A stretch of 64,000 bases of DNA from Eleusine coracana subsp. coracana (GCA_032690845.1 CM064417.1:17638501-17702500), one strand, 5' to 3'; shown: positions 1-12,129, counted from the stretch's first letter. Translations and numbers: made by a program. The notes: a model not told the origin generated them from the sequence alone.

Positions 1-1744
1 AGGGGGGGGGGGAGGGGGAATGGGAGCCAATTAAAATTCTTCTCAAGAACTGGGCCTATATCCCAATTACAACCCGAAGCAACCTCTGAAAGAATCACCA
101 AGGCCACACACACCAACTTGTGATATGCTAACCCTAGGAATGACTCACACCAGTGGAAGAACTAGAGAGAAGCAAAGAAAAACAATCAAGATTTGAAAGT
201 AGGAAAGAAAACACAAAACAGGCAGCTGAGACAGACCATAGGGCATCGGCAGTGCCGATTAAGGATTTTCCTCCCACACCGGCAGTGCCGGTCCAGGAAT
301 CGGCGGTGTTGAATGACATCAGAAAGAAGATGAAATGCTCGGTAAGGACATCAGCAGTGCCGATCCAGATTTTTCTTCCCTCATCAGTAGTGCCGATCGA
401 CCCTCGACAGAACAGAAATTAGTTCAGGATTAGGCAATAACTTGACCAAAACCTAATCAAACGAACTCCAAATCATGCCATTTTTGGATCAGGTAATGCT
501 CAAGACATCACGACCCTAATCCAAGAAGATCCACTCAATTGGCTCAAGGAATCATCACGAATTTCAGATCTTATGCCAAGAACACCAAAAAGGGGAAACT
601 TGAGAAATCCTTCAAATCGAAGGTGCTAGAGCTCTTGATTCAGTCAAGGACCCATGTAGGATTGTTCTAGCTCATCATAGCACTAAGATCTCCAAGAAAT
701 CCGCCCCAAAAACTCACTCAAAAATAAGATAAAAAAATTATCACGAAAATAGCTCCAAAAAATAGAGAAAAAGAGAACTTGAGCACGAATTTGAATCTCA
801 TATCATTGATTCATCAAGTCAAGATACATGGCTAGGAAGCCACCCTCTTCCTCCCACTATTTGGAAGAGAAAGAGATGTCTCTCACACACCCTCTCCTCT
901 CCTCTATTACATGAAGACCTCTCCTAGCACTTTGAGTGAAGACCTAAGACAAGGCTAAGGGAAAGAGAGGCACCTCTTCCACCAGCGCTACCTCTCCTTA
1001 TATAGGCCTAGGGGTTGTCCTAAAGACTATCCTACCCCTCACCTACAATACACTGCCACCTACCACCAGGGGCATAACTGTCCATCTTTTTCCTTGTCGC
1101 TCGAACGCCATCGAGCCCTTCACGACTTTGCTTCACCTCGACGCAAGCTCCGCGATGATGCCATGTGCACCTCCAATCGCCGCCAATGATTTTGAGGCCC
1201 AAATCGGGAAACTGCCTTGCACGCTTCTCAAAATGTGACTTCTCGATCTTGACGCGTGTCACCTCGCCCATGATCCTCCTCGTCGGCAAGTCTCTCCCGC
1301 CTCCGGTCCATTGGAAGCCTCTACTTACACCGACGCCCGATCACCTTTGACTTGGTCAACCCCACCGTCTTAATCACCACCCACGGTTTTGAGGCTCAAC
1401 CACGAAACCCTCCATGCTCCTTGCCTCTCCACGTGTACGGTGTGGATCACCCTTGACTTCACCCAGCCTCGTGATCGTCCGGCCCCAAGTCTCCTACTTG
1501 TGCCCGATCCTCTCGTCGTTGACCGCCAAGTTGACTCCAGTGACCTACACATCATGAGACAAGAAAACACATTTCCCATCTCCTGCAAATTCTCCAACAT
1601 CGTCACCAACTCCGGTTAGTCACAACCATGACATGCACAAACTCATGCAATCCCTACATTCCGGCATTTCAACTCAAACACCAAGGCCAATGTCAGTTAC
1701 TCATCACATATTGCAAACCATGGCACATCTCAACATGGTTTCTC
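1..1744 (-). mobile_element. Partial Sirevirus-like Copia LTR (left edge)
   Basis: The window opens in a G-run, as the other Sirevirus LTR here does just after its TGAAAG terminus at 10720. Four imperfect palindromes with the half-site TGCCGAT or TGCCGGT lie at 245-259, 278-292, 350-364 and 383-397, the kind of motif known from Sirevirus non-coding regions. A minus-strand TATA-like box (CCTATATAA) lies near 998-1006. The right border near 1744 is placed where the Athila RT reading resumes (motif MCIDYQKLN). No protein coding is supported; the short frames inside are not genes. The left end and any target duplication lie outside the window, so a solo LTR cannot be told from part of a full element. 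Confidence 0.55.
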
Positions 1745-2620
1745 AATCCTTCTTTGTTGCCTTGTTGAGTTTTTGATAGTCAATGCACATTCTCCATCTT
1801 GTGATGGTTCATTGTGGGATCAACTCATTTTTCTCATTTTGAACAACCGTCATTCCTCCTTTTTTGGCACTACTTGAACCAGGCTAACCCACTCGCTATG
1901 AGACATGGGATAAATAATCTCGACGTGCAAAAGTTTCAAGACCTCCTTCTTTACTAGTTCTCGCATTGCATTGTTGAGCCTGCGCTGAGGCTCCCTAGAT
2001 AGCGTATTGTTTGGGTCAATGGGGATGCGATGAGTGCAAAGAGCGGGACTAATTCCCTTAAGGTCTTGGAGTGAGTAGCCTAGGACGGTATGATGCTTTT
2101 CTAAAACAGCTATGAGGCTTTGGGTTTCTTAATCTGAAAGCTTGTCACTTATGATGACAGGGGCTTCAAAATCGCCGTGAAGGAAAGCATAGCGTAGTCC
2201 CGCTGATAGGGTTTTAAGCTCAATTGGGGGTTGCTTTGGTGGCTCCTCCTTTGGAAGTTCAAAGCTTTCCTGATTTTCATTCTCCTCCTCAATGAAATCT
2301 TCTAATTGATGTTCGAGGGCGGATTCAGGGGAATCAAAAGGAAGGACAGCCTTAACTTCCTCATTTAATTGGCTCATCGTCGAGGGAAAAATCTGAGATA
2401 GTGTTCCCGGATCAAGTGATCAGGACAGAATATTTATTTCCCCCAAGTTTGACATTAAGCATCCCCTTGGTCAGAGCATCAGAGAAAATTTTCTCAATTG
2501 GATGCCCAAGAATTATGTCAAAGTCTGAGACTTCAAACGAATAAAAATCAAGGAGTGCATCAATGCCTTCGTGCCGTATAGGCACGTCTCGCAAAATACG
2601 GACTCGGATTTGAACGTTCT
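1745..2620 (-). pseudogene. Athila-type Gypsy protease and RT fragment
   Basis: Read on the minus strand, 2412-2594 encodes an aspartic-protease-like stretch (FDIILGHPIEKIF). 2129-2377 encodes the protease-RT linker with PPIELKTLSAGLRYAFL, and 1745-2128 gives the RT N-terminus (EPQRRLNNAMRELVKKEVLKL, WRMCIDYQKLNKATKKD). This order and wording are typical of Athila-lineage Gypsy polyproteins. Stops after SDKLSD and a frameshift before GGMTVV show it is dead. The RT ends abruptly at the LTR at 1-1744. It is probably the downstream part of the Athila element whose LTR and gag lie at 12640-14708, since lineage, strand and order agree. Confidence 0.7.
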
Positions 2621-3170
2621 ACATATAACTAGAAAAATAACAAAAAGACCTTTCCAACCCGTCTGGTCCCATGTCAAATTTCGTCCTGAGCCGTCGGCAT
2701 TCGCCGAAACAAATAAACATCCAGAATCTGTCCTGGTGCTGTGACACCATAATCGATCTTTGGGCCATGTGTCGAGTTGAGCCTACTTAGGGCTGCATCC
2801 AGGTGGTGGTGCACGACCCTAGGGTACTCATATACCGCCGCTGCCTCTTCATTAGGGTTTGGATTTTGCTTAGATTATTCTGTTAAGAACAGTTTTACCG
2901 TTTGATCGGTTTGTGAGACTCCAACTTGTGAGATTCATCATATACTTGCAAATTTGGTTGCATTCTCCTTTGTTCTTGCTCGTGTTCTGGATTTGCAGGC
3001 AAGGATAAGCCTTCTTGGCGAGGTCAACCGTGCAACACCGGTTGATAACCATAGGAGACGTTGTGCTGTGATTGCGGGGTTCATAACATGTCGTTCAGAA
3101 GCCGGATCGATTTGTGTATCGCCTCCGCCTTAATCAAGATTATCAGAACCTATCGGAAGATCGGGAACCC
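2621..3170 (+). repeat. Probable Gypsy LTR fragment
   Basis: No coding sequence is convincing here. The stretch around 2970-3080 (TTGCTCGTGTTCTGG, TTTGCAGGCAAGG, CTTGGCGAGGTC) reads like the 3' part of a common grass Gypsy LTR in plus orientation, and 3140-3170 could be the region after its end. I recognise the style of the sequence rather than a defined element, and neither border is clean. It separates the Athila protease fragment from the Sirevirus. Confidence 0.35.
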
Positions 3171-3312
3171 TTGTCCACATCATAGCTGCTGCTGCTTCTG
3201 CTTCTCTCTCAGCTTTGATCTTGGCATGAGCACGAGCAAGAATTGCTCTCTTGGAGGAGGATACCCCAGGTGAAGTTGGATCAACTGGACGAAGCTCATG
3301 TTGCACTCTCGA

Positions 3313-4452
3313 TCATAGAGGAAGATGCTTACATTCCTTCTCAAATATAAGCACAGCTTCAACTTCAATCATCCATATAAGATAGGGAGCATAGGGAAGA
3401 ACTCTTCTTGTATCAATAAATGACATGTGAATGTCATTTGTAATGAAGTCCATGACACAAAAGGGAGTGGCATCCGGAGCAAACCTAGCAAGAATGTTTC
3501 TTGAGGACTCCACTATAGCTGTAGCATATCCACCCTTAGGTGCAGTGGTAACTCTCAATATCCGGTTTAGGGTGAAGTAGAAGTTGTGAAGTCCATTTGT
3601 GGTTCCAAACACATTTGGACACTTCTCATAGTACATGAAGGTCATGTCCTTTTCTTTCATCATAGCTTCATTAGAGATGATTTCCCTTTTACGGTCTTGA
3701 CTTCCTTGGAAGAAGTAGCTAGCAAAACGACTGGCCAAGACCGAATATTCCACACCTTGTGTTCTCCAATAGAGAGTGCCCTTGCCATCAAGAAAGAGAG
3801 TGGAGTAGAATTGACAAATTACCTCCTCATTACAATCATAATTGAAACCCATGAGGTCATAAACTCCTCGATCCTTACACACTTGGATGATATCATTGAA
3901 TAGTTGATTATCCTTTGACTCCATGTAGGACCAATCAATCCATTGGTGTGTTGCCAATCTATTCTTCTGGTTCTTGTCAATAAGCATAGACATATAGTAA
4001 TATTGTTGAAACGAAGTGTAGAACCGGTAGTCGGTGGCTTCTTGCTCTTCCACTAGCATAGGATTTTTCTTTCTTGCCTCAATAAGAGCATCAAGGTCCT
4101 TCTTGTAATCCTTGTACATATAGTCACTTGGATAGACAGGGGCGTGAACATGAAGCCCCTTAACAACCTGCATGGGACCACCTCTAGCTCCCTTCCTTGC
4201 CCGAGAACTTGTCTCCTTAGTCGGTACCTTTCCTTTATCGTGAGCTCTCTGAGGAGAGAGAGATCCTCCTTGCTCAACTCTCACAGTCTGAGCAGCTCTA
4301 GTTTTCCCTTGATCTCGATGCCTCGATGCAATGGCTTTCCTTCTCTTTGAGATTGGCACTAGGTCTTCACTTGAAGGAGAGGATACATGTTGCTCCTCAT
4401 CACTCCCCTCTATTGGCATGTTGGAAGCATACTTGATCCTCACCATCTTCAC
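3313..4452 (-). CDS. Sirevirus env-like/3' ORF, 379 aa
   Basis: An uninterrupted 379-codon frame downstream of pol in the same orientation. The N-terminal ~95 residues are basic and low-complexity (KRRKAIASRHRDQGKTRAAQ, KGARGG). The rest is a globular-looking domain rich in aromatics (YRFYTSFQQYYYMSM, GTLYWRTQGVEYSV, FMYYEKCPNVFGTTNGLHNF) that resembles the plant-transposon domain found in grass retroelement 3' ORFs. I see no signal peptide or clear membrane helix, so 'env-like' refers only to position. A frameshift may have removed the true C-terminus, since a neighbouring frame continues with an Ala/Glu-rich tail to about 3170. Function is unknown. Confidence 0.6.
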   Translation of the reverse strand: MKMVRIKYASNMPIEGSDEEQHVSSPSSEDLVPISKRRKAIASRHRDQGKTRAAQTVRVEQGGSLSPQRAHDKGKVPTKETSSRARKGARGGPMQVVKGLHVHAPVYPSDYMYKDYKKDLDALIEARKKNPMLVEEQEATDYRFYTSFQQYYYMSMLIDKNQKNRLATHQWIDWSYMESKDNQLFNDIIQVCKDRGVYDLMGFNYDCNEEVICQFYSTLFLDGKGTLYWRTQGVEYSVLASRFASYFFQGSQDRKREIISNEAMMKEKDMTFMYYEKCPNVFGTTNGLHNFYFTLNRILRVTTAPKGGYATAIVESSRNILARFAPDATPFCVMDFITNDIHMSFIDTRRVLPYAPYLIWMIEVEAVLIFEKECKHLPL

Positions 4453-4499
4453 TGCTAACAGGGTGTAAAGAGATAGGTATGAGTCACAAGCAAGGAGAA

Positions 4500-5394
4500 A
4501 GGGGTAAGCAAGAATTCAGTGCACTAAACTACAGGTGATGGAAGTTCCGTGATAGATCACAAAAGTTCCGTCATGACAGAAGTTCTGACGGAACTTCCGT
4601 CACTTGCAATTTGCACCAAAGTCAACCTAACTTCCAAATCCTTCCGTGAGAATCAACATGCCTCTACAACAAGATATACTAAGTTCAAGAAACCATTCTA
4701 TCAAATTTAAAGGAGCACATCTCGACATTTTGACCTAAAACAAAAGATCTAGGTCAAATCTCATACCTAGGGCAATGGAGAGGAGAAAAACGATGGAGAT
4801 CATAGAACTTTCGTGGGGAAAGAGTTGAATATCCACCAAATCCGAGGAACTCGCCGGTTGAAACTCCAAAATGCCATGAATCGTCTTCTAGGGTTCGAGA
4901 GGAGGAGAGTGGGTGAGAAAAGAGAGAATGTCCAGTTGACTAGAGGAAGAAGAGGCCTTCGAGCCCTTTAACCTGGGAGTGACGGAAGTTTCGTCATTGG
5001 ATGACGAAAGTTCCGTCGCTCTCAGGTATGAGTGAGTAGAGGATAAAATTGATGGAACAAACTTCCATGAGCCTCGGGTTCCATTTACAAGGGATGATAA
5101 AAGTTCCATCATTGGGTGACGGAAGTTCCGTCGTTCTTTGTCTGGAACAAACAACTACCTCTCTCAACTTGGAACCTTTTTGGACAAGTTCAATATATAG
5201 GGACAAATAAGACTTGTTTTCACTTGTGAATAGTAACAATCAGCCAGTCAAAACTATATTCACAAGTGTCAACAATATGATCTAATGATCAAAGTTTTTT
5301 TGTTTCAAAAAAAAAGACATGATCAAATTTTGAAGAGTTTTATTTTTAAAGCAATTTTGCAAGAACATCACTACACAAAACAATGTACAAGGTT
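4500..5394 (-). repeat. Sirevirus non-coding spacer with palindromes
   Basis: Between the pol stop and the env-like ORF there is no gene. The stretch contains several copies of an inverted motif built from GACGGAA and TTCCGTC: a near-perfect one at 4587-4601, and diverged ones around 4540-4580, 4978-5016 and 5095-5133. The same motif recurs in the 5' LTR (10810-10860) and, more diverged, at 11585-11780. Conserved palindromes in non-coding DNA are a known Sirevirus trait; their role is not settled. Confidence 0.6.
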
Positions 5395-6968
5395 CTACTC
5401 CACATTGGATGAATCCAAGATATTCAGCTCACTCCTAAGCTCACAAAACCGCTTCTCATCTAAGGGTTTGGTAAAGATATCGGATAATTGTTTATAGGTT
5501 CTCACATAGCTAATCTCAATATTCCCTTTAATAGAATGATCTCTCAAGAAGTGATGTCGGATATCTATATGCTTAATCCTATTATGATCAATGGGGTTAT
5601 ATGCAATCATGATGGCACTCTCATTGTCACATAGGAGGGAAACTTTGGCCATAGTGTATCTAAAGTCCTTTAAAGTTTGTTGCATCCAAATTAGTTGAGC
5701 ACAACAACTTTTGGCTGCTATATACTCCGGTTTGGCTATGGATAGGGCAACAGAATTTTGTTTATTGGAAGACCAGGACACAAGGGACCTACCAAGAATT
5801 GGCAAGTCCTGGAGGTACTCTTTCTATCCACTTTACATCTGGTGTAGTCGGCACTGGAATAACTGATGAACTTGAACTTGGAACCCTTTGGATACCACAA
5901 TCCTAGGTTGGGTGTGTGAACTAAATATCTCAAGATCCTTTTGACAGCCACTAAGTGACTTTCCTTTGGAGCCGCTTGAAACCTTATACAAATGCACACA
6001 CTTAGCATGATATGGGGTCTAGATGCACAAAGATAAAGCAAAGAGCCAATCGTGGATCGATATACCTTATGATCCACGGGCTTACCATTTACATCTAGTC
6101 CGAGGTGTCCATTTGTCTTCATGGGAGTCTTGTTTGGCTTTGCATGCTTCATGTCAAACTTCTTGAGTATGTCTTGAGTGTATTTGGTTTGACTTATGAA
6201 TGTTCCTTCTTCAAGTTGTTTGACTTAAAAACCTAGAAAGAACTTCAGCTCCCCCATCATGGACATCTCAAATTCCCTAGTCACAATCTTGGCGAACTCA
6301 TCACAAAAAGATTGATTAGTAGAGCCAAATATAATGTCATCGACATATATTTGACATAAAAATAAATCATTATCAACCTTTCTTGTGAAGAGAGTAGGAT
6401 CGACCTTGCCAATTGTGAAGCCTTTGTTGATCAAGTATCCCTTGAGGTGTTCGTACCAAGCTCTAGGAGCTTGCTTGAGGCCGTAGAGAGCTTTGTGAAG
6501 CTTGTAGACATGGTTTGGTTTCTTTGGGTCTTCAAACCCTGGAGGTTGTTGAACATAAACCTCCTCTTGAATGGGGCCATTAAGAAATTCACTTTTCATG
6601 TTGATTTGAATAAGCTTACAGCCATGGTGAGTAGCATAGGCAACTAAAATACGAATTGACTTAAGCCTAGCTACGGGTGCATACATTTCACCAAAGTCCA
6701 AACCTTCAACTTGTGAGTAGCGTTTTGCAACATGGCTTGTTTTGCTTCTCACCACCATAACATACTCATCTTGTTTGTTGCGGAACACCCATTTTGTACC
6801 TACAACATTTTGCTTGGGTCTTTCCACCAATAACCACACTTTGTTTCTTTCAAAGTTGTCCAACTCTTCTTGCATGGCCATCACCCAATCCGAGTCTTTA
6901 AGTGCTTGTTCCACCCTAAGAGGTTCCAAAGAGGAAACAAACGAGTAATGGTGACAAAATGTAGCCAT
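5395..6968 (-). pseudogene. Sirevirus reverse transcriptase and RNase H
   Basis: 6225-6968 encodes the Copia RT palm and fingers: KVWLLVERP, WVFRNKQDE, FGEMYAPVARL, LYGLKQAPRAWYEHL, and the catalytic YVDD box (QIYVDDIIFGSTN). A stop after KFFLGF breaks the frame. The RT thumb and RNase H continue at 5736-6152 (GSLLYLCASRPHI, HLVAVKRILRYL, SYSSADYTRCKVDRKSTS) and, after a frameshift near 5805, at 5395-5805 (SVALSIAKPEYIAA, DNESAIMIA, KHIDIRHHFLRD). The YVDD box is intact, but several stops and shifts preclude a working enzyme. Confidence 0.85.
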
Positions 6969-7079
6969 TCTAGATCAAGTAGTTACCCCTCTTTGAATAT
7001 CACCAAGTATGTTGTCAACGGGGTGATCCTTTTGAATGCTTTGTCGGACTCATGGGTATGTGGGCCTATATGCATCTTC

Positions 7080-8138
7080 TTATTGATGGTTGATATCTTG
7101 AGTGTCTCCTTCATTATTATCTTGAACTTGGTCTTGGTCATCGCCTTGAACATGATCGTCACCATGATCTTGGCCACTTCCTTGATCTTGTTCATCTTGT
7201 GGAGGAGACTCATCTTGATTTGAGGAAGATGGTTCATCTTCACTTGAGTTTGAGTCTTGTGGCCTTATTTCACCAATAGCCAACTTTCTTATTGCATCAT
7301 AAGGAGCCTCATCACCTACATCACTTGAATTAACTTGCTCTACTTGAGAGCCATTAGATTCATCAAATTGCACATCTCGGGTTATTTCAACAACTCCGGT
7401 GTCTTTGTTAAAGACACGATATGCATAAACATTAGTTCCATAACCAAGGAGAAAACCTTCAAGAGTCTTGGGAGCAAATTTAGAAGATTTGGGTTTCTTG
7501 TTAAGAATAAAACACTTGCTCCCAAAGACCCAAAAATATGAAACATTGGGAAGGTTACCTGTGAGAAGCTCATATGGTGTTTTCTTCAAAATCGTTTGAA
7601 GATATTATCTATTTGTTGCATGGCATGCGGTGTTGATGGCTTTGGCCCAAAAAGTGTCAGGCATCTTGTATTCATCAAACATTGTTCTTGCCATTTCTAT
7701 GAGTGTGCGGTTCTTCCTTTTGGCTAATCCATTTTGTTGTGGAGTGTATGGTGGAGAGAATTCATGCTTGATGCCTTCTTCATGATGATGTTCTTCAACT
7801 TGAGTGTTCTTGAATTCAGTCCTATTATCACTCCTGACCTTCTTAATCTTTACTTCATATTCATTTTGTGCTCTCCTCAAAAACCTCTTTAAGATTCCTT
7901 ATGTTTCACTTTTGTCCTTCAAAAAGAATACCCAAGTGAAACGAGAATAATCATCAACAATTACAAGTCCGTATTTGTTACTGCCAATGCTTATGTAGGT
8001 GACCGGTCCGAATAGGTCCATGTGTAACACCTCCAATGGTCTTGTCATTGTCATCATGGTCTTGGAGGGGTGTGATGCTCCAACTTCCTTTCCGGCTTGA
8101 CATGCGCTACATATTTTGTCCTTCTCAAAAGCAACATC
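7080..8138 (-). pseudogene. Sirevirus integrase
   Basis: Reading on from the protease domain, the frame shows the integrase core with the first Asp in HMDLFGPV, DDYSRFTWVFFL, and the second Asp in VRSDNRTEF (7605-7880). The expected third catalytic residue, Glu in the usual NGxxERKNRTL motif, reads Lys (QQNGLAKRKNRTL). A stop near 7603 separates the core from the C-terminal part at 7080-7589 (KKTPYELLTGNLPNVSYF, GSKCFILN, FLLGYG), which ends in an acidic Asp/Gln-rich tail. Broken frame plus the Glu-to-Lys change indicate no activity. Confidence 0.85.
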
Positions 8139-8615
8139 TTATAGTCCGACAACGTCATCACCTTTTAGAAGTTTGGAAAGATTCCTCATCCCAACATGAG
8201 CTAGCCAGTAATGCCATAGCCAACGCAAGGTAGTTTTAGCAACCAAACGAGCATTTAGGTTAGATCCCTCTTTGTTGGTAAAATCAACAAGATAGATCTT
8301 GTCCTCTAAATACCCTTTGGAATCTATTGAGGAATCCTTCTTCCTAAAAACGGTCATGCCATCATCTTCAAAGAGACAACTATAGCCTATCTCACAAAGT
8401 TGTGATACGGACATCAAGTTGTACCCTAGACCATTTAAAAGATAAGCACTACCAATTGAAAGGTCATGGGTGACATCAATCCATCCACGACCAATTACCT
8501 TTCCATTGTTGTCATTTCCAAATGAGATGCCTCCACTTGGTAGGTTGTCATGATCAATTGTGGAGAACATAGATCTCTCTCTGGTCATATGATTTGAGCA
8601 CCCGCTATCAAGCAC
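8139..8615 (-). pseudogene. Sirevirus aspartic protease and GAG-pre-integrase domain
   Basis: The frame opens with the retropepsin active-site motif DSGCSNHMT, then ISFGNDNNGKVIGRG, the conserved LMSVSQLCEIGY, and the GAG-pre-integrase zinc-binding segment (WHYWLAHVGMRNLSKL). This is the usual Copia order immediately upstream of integrase. The segment itself is open, but it is cut from gag by a stop near 8650 and from integrase by a stop near 8139, so it is part of a decayed polyprotein. Confidence 0.85.
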
Positions 8616-8654
8616 CCATGTTGCGCCACCGGAGGAGTATTCCTACAAAGGAAA

Positions 8655-10666
8655 TCAAGCATGTGTTTTAGGCACCCAAGTCGGATTGGGTCCCTTAACA
8701 CTAGATACAAGAACCTTGGGCACCCACATGCAAGGCTTCCACCTTGCATCATGTGGACCAACAAACTTTGCAACCACTCTACCATAAGCATTACGGGTTA
8801 GCACATAAGAGGCATCAAAATCATAAAAGGATATGGTAGAGATTTTGTTGTTCTTGTTGACTTGGGAAGCATTGTTTGGCTTGATTGTCTTCTCTTGTGC
8901 TACTTGCTTTCCCTTTCCTTCAGGTACAAAGTTGGGTCTCTTGTTGTAGCCCTTCTTGGGTGCATTCTTATTGTACCTTAATCCTCTCTTGTCATGACAG
9001 GCTCTTGGCTCACCCACAATTTTTCTTGTGGTTTCTACTTGAGCCTTTTTCTCAAGTTCCTTGACTTGGTTGGTTAGCTTTTCAATGATTGCATCTTTCT
9101 TGGCAATCATCTCAATATCGATGTTGTGGCACCTTCCACAACCTTTGCTAGTTGAAGCTTGGGAGGACTCCAACCACTTCGACAAAGAACATGAGCTCAA
9201 CTTGAGATCCTCAATTGATTTTACAAGAGCTTTGTTCTCCTCTTGTTCTTTTCCCTTTCTTGCTCAAGTTGTTTTGTAAGCTCAAGGTTCTTTTCTTTTT
9301 CTTCAATGAGTAGCTCCTCTTGCCTTTGGAGGATTCTTTCTTAATCCTCAATCTCCTCATTGAGTTTACCTAGAGTTTTCATCATTTCTTGCATAGAGGG
9401 GACCAATACCTCCTCTTCATCACTACAATAAGAGGAATTGAAATCGGAACAAGGAGATACCTTGGTTTCTTTGGCCATGAAGCACCGAGGAGCATCATCC
9501 TCATCATCGATGAGGTTGTTGACGAGTGACTTTTTGGCTGGTGGAAGACCAATGGCAATGCTAGCAATGCCACCCTCATCATCTTCATCATCATCATCGG
9601 AGATGTACTCTTGGCCAATGTGAGCTTACCCCTTGTTGTATGACTTCTTGTTGGGTTTGTTCTTGATATTGAACTTCTCGCTCTTCTTGCTTTTTCCATT
9701 TAGCCTTGGACAATCGGCAATCATGTGTCCTTGCTCATGACACTCATAACATCTTCTATTTGTTCTTCTAGCTTTTGCCTTGTCAAAGCTTTTCTTGGTG
9801 AAGCCATTCTTGATCATGTATTTGCCAAATTTCTTAATGAATAAGGCAAACTCTTCATTGTCTTCTTCATCATCATCATTTTCTTCATCTTCATCATTTG
9901 CCTTGAGTGTTATGTCCTTCTTGCTTGTGCTCTCATCACCAATGAGCACATTTACTCTCTTGCCCTCATCATCACGACTTTCATGAGCATTGATTCTTCC
10001 TATTAATTCATCGGTTGTGAAGCTCTCAAACCCATCCTTCTCCTCAATGATGGTTCATAGTGTTGGATTCCACATCCTAAGAGCCATGAGGAGCTTGTAG
10101 TTGACTTCTTCATCCTTGATGTTGTCCCCATAAGCTCTTTTCTCGTTGACAATATCCATGAGCCTATCATGAGTGTGTTGAGGCTCTTCTCCTTTGTTCA
10201 TGATGAAAAAGTTGAATTGGTTCTTGAAAACTTGGAGTCTTGACTTCTTCACAACATCAACTCCTTTATGAGCACAAACAAGCTTCTTCCACATTCTTCG
10301 GGCATTCTCAATTCCGGCTACTCTTGAATATTCCTTGGGATTTAAGGAAGAGAGAATGACCGACATAGCTTGAGCATTACGATGTATGTTGAGTTGATCC
10401 ACGGTTGTAGGATTATCCTTGTCTTCCAAGGTATATCCTTTCTCCACAATTTCCCAAATAAGTGGACCAATTGACATGAGGTACATCTTCATGTGATGCT
10501 TGTACCAACAGAAATCTTTGCCCTCAAAGTAAGGCAATCTTTCACTTCCATTACCATGTATATTGGCTACATCGGCATAGTTGAAAGGCATGGCCGTGTG
10601 CAAATCACTTCCCTTGCTTGCCGAAGCAAGATCTTGAGGCTTGTCGCCTTCCCCCGATTTTGTCAT
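8655..10666 (-). pseudogene. Sirevirus gag polyprotein
   Basis: 10055-10666 holds the Copia gag (UBN2-like) domain: LPYFEGKDFCWYKHHMKMYL, WEIVEKGY, SRLQVFKNQFNFF, RLMDIVNEKRAYG. After a stop, 9626-9949 has an acidic stretch and a CCHC zinc knuckle (CYECHEQGHMIADC). 9200-9620 shows Glu/Lys-rich coiled coil, and 8655-9200 carries another coiled coil (AIIEKLTNQVKELEKKAQ) and a basic stretch before the protease. The long, coiled-coil gag is a Sirevirus hallmark. At least four in-frame stops interrupt it. The presumed ATG at 10664-10666 follows the primer-binding site by about 35 bases. Confidence 0.85.
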
Positions 10667-10700
10667 CTTTAATCTTCAAGCTTTTAAGCTTTGTAGAAGA

Positions 10701-10718
10701 CACAGGCTCTAATACCAA
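10701..10718 (-). promoter_or_regulatory. Sirevirus primer-binding site (initiator tRNA-Met)
   Basis: On the minus strand the sequence TTGGTATTAGAGCC lies one base inside the LTR terminus. It matches the initiator-methionine tRNA 3' end complement (usually TGGTATCAGAGC) with one difference. It fixes the LTR boundary and the strand of the element. Confidence 0.85.
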
Positions 10719-10719
10719 T

Positions 10720-12115
10720 TGAAAGTTGTCTAGGGGGGGGGGGGGGGGCTGAATATGCAATCTAAAAATTAAACATGAAAAATCACTAAACTTGATCAAA
10801 TCAAATAATGACGGAACTTCCGTCAGTAATGACGGAACTTCCGTCATCACGGAAGTTCTGTCACTTGATAGAACTTCACCAAACTTACTCTAAATCTTAT
10901 TGAAGTAGCATATAACTAAGAGATAGAGATACAATACTTGTTTAGTAGAGAAGTTATAGCAATGTATACCACGAGTTCTTCGATAGATAGCTAGCAATGC
11001 AACAACAAGTACTTCGAGCATAATAATATGAAAGAAAAACACAAGCACAATAAGAAATGCGGGAAAAATTAAGAGAGACACAAGGAATTAACCCGAGGTT
11101 CAGCAACCACACTAATAGTCCCTACATCCTCGTTGAGGAGCCACACAAAGTGGTCGAGTCTCTCTCAACCCATTTCCCCGCCAAGAAATCACAAAGATCG
11201 TGCTTGCAAAACATTCTCCACTTGATTCTTTTCCACCGGAGGCGAATCACACCTTCACCAACATCCCCGTCTCACCACAATAAGTTGGGAGCTCAAAGGC
11301 AACGTCTAGCCGTCTAGGAGACAAAGTCTCCAAGAGTAACAAGCAAATCAAATCTTGTTTGGGGAGGGAAAGATGTGCTCAATCTTTTGAGTGGATGGTT
11401 TCAATCTTTTTGAGGTTGGTTCTCTCTCACTTTTGGTTGGAATGACAAGAACAAGTCTAGGAGTGAGACGGGAGAGCTTTTTCTGAAGTTTGAGTGAAAT
11501 GGCAAAGAATCCAACTCTTCCCACAGGGGGAAGGAGAAGGTTATATATAGAGCTCTCTTTAAAACTAGCCGTTGGTGAGATTCGAGTGACTGACAGAACT
11601 TCCGTGGTTGCCCACGGAACTTCAGTCCTTTCAAAAGGAGCCGTTGCGTGCTAGAAAATCAACTGAACCAAAGAACAATGAAAATTCTGTGGCAGGGGCC
11701 ACGAAACTTCCATTGCTCTCAGCTTTAATGGGGTTTATAGTTGGACACTAACGGATCTTCCATGAGGAGGCTCACGGAACTTATGTCACTCTCTGTTTGG
11801 CTCAGAATTGGTTGTTCCTTTTTGGCTTTTGATGGCTAAACTTTTTTCAAGGATTTTTGGTTGGCTTGAGCACATAACTTTCCCTTCTTTGCAAGATTAG
11901 TTTTACCCCCTTGATAGTTTGGCATACCTATGACTCAATTAAAAGAAAAAGGCTAAACTTTGAAGCACTTGAGTCTAGTTCTTCTTTTCTTCTTTTTGGG
12001 AGTAATAAATCATCTTGCAAATATGGGATTGAATAACACTTTCATTATCTACACATTTTCTTAAAGAACATTGTTAGCACGGTTTTAATCTTTCGTCATC
12101 ATACACCAAAACCCA
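10720..12115 (-). repeat. Sirevirus 5' LTR
   Basis: Plus-strand ends are TGAAAG and AAAACCCA, that is TG...CA in either reading. The inner end is fixed by the primer-binding site; the outer end is inferred from the TG near GGGTTTTGGTGTATGATGACG. Inside are a 16-17 base G-run (10733 onward), two perfect GACGGAACTTCCGTC palindromes (10810-10824, 10831-10845), diverged copies at 11585-11780, and a minus-strand TATA box in the TATATA stretch near 11540. The outer border is less certain than the inner one. Confidence 0.7.
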
Positions 12116-12129
12116 CTAGGGGATCCTAG

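Larger units (their letters stand above)
3171..12115 (-). mobile_element. Sirevirus-type Copia retrotransposon
   Basis: A Ty1/copia element on the minus strand with the order 5' LTR (10720-12115), primer-binding site, gag, protease, integrase, RT, RNase H, palindrome-rich spacer and an extra env-like ORF. Integrase before RT defines Copia; the long gag with coiled-coil segments, the additional 3' ORF and the GACGGAACTTCCGTC palindromes point to the Sirevirus genus. Multiple stops and frameshifts in gag-pol make it non-autonomous. A matching 3' LTR was not found on the left, where the element abuts another LTR fragment, so it appears truncated there. Confidence 0.8.
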
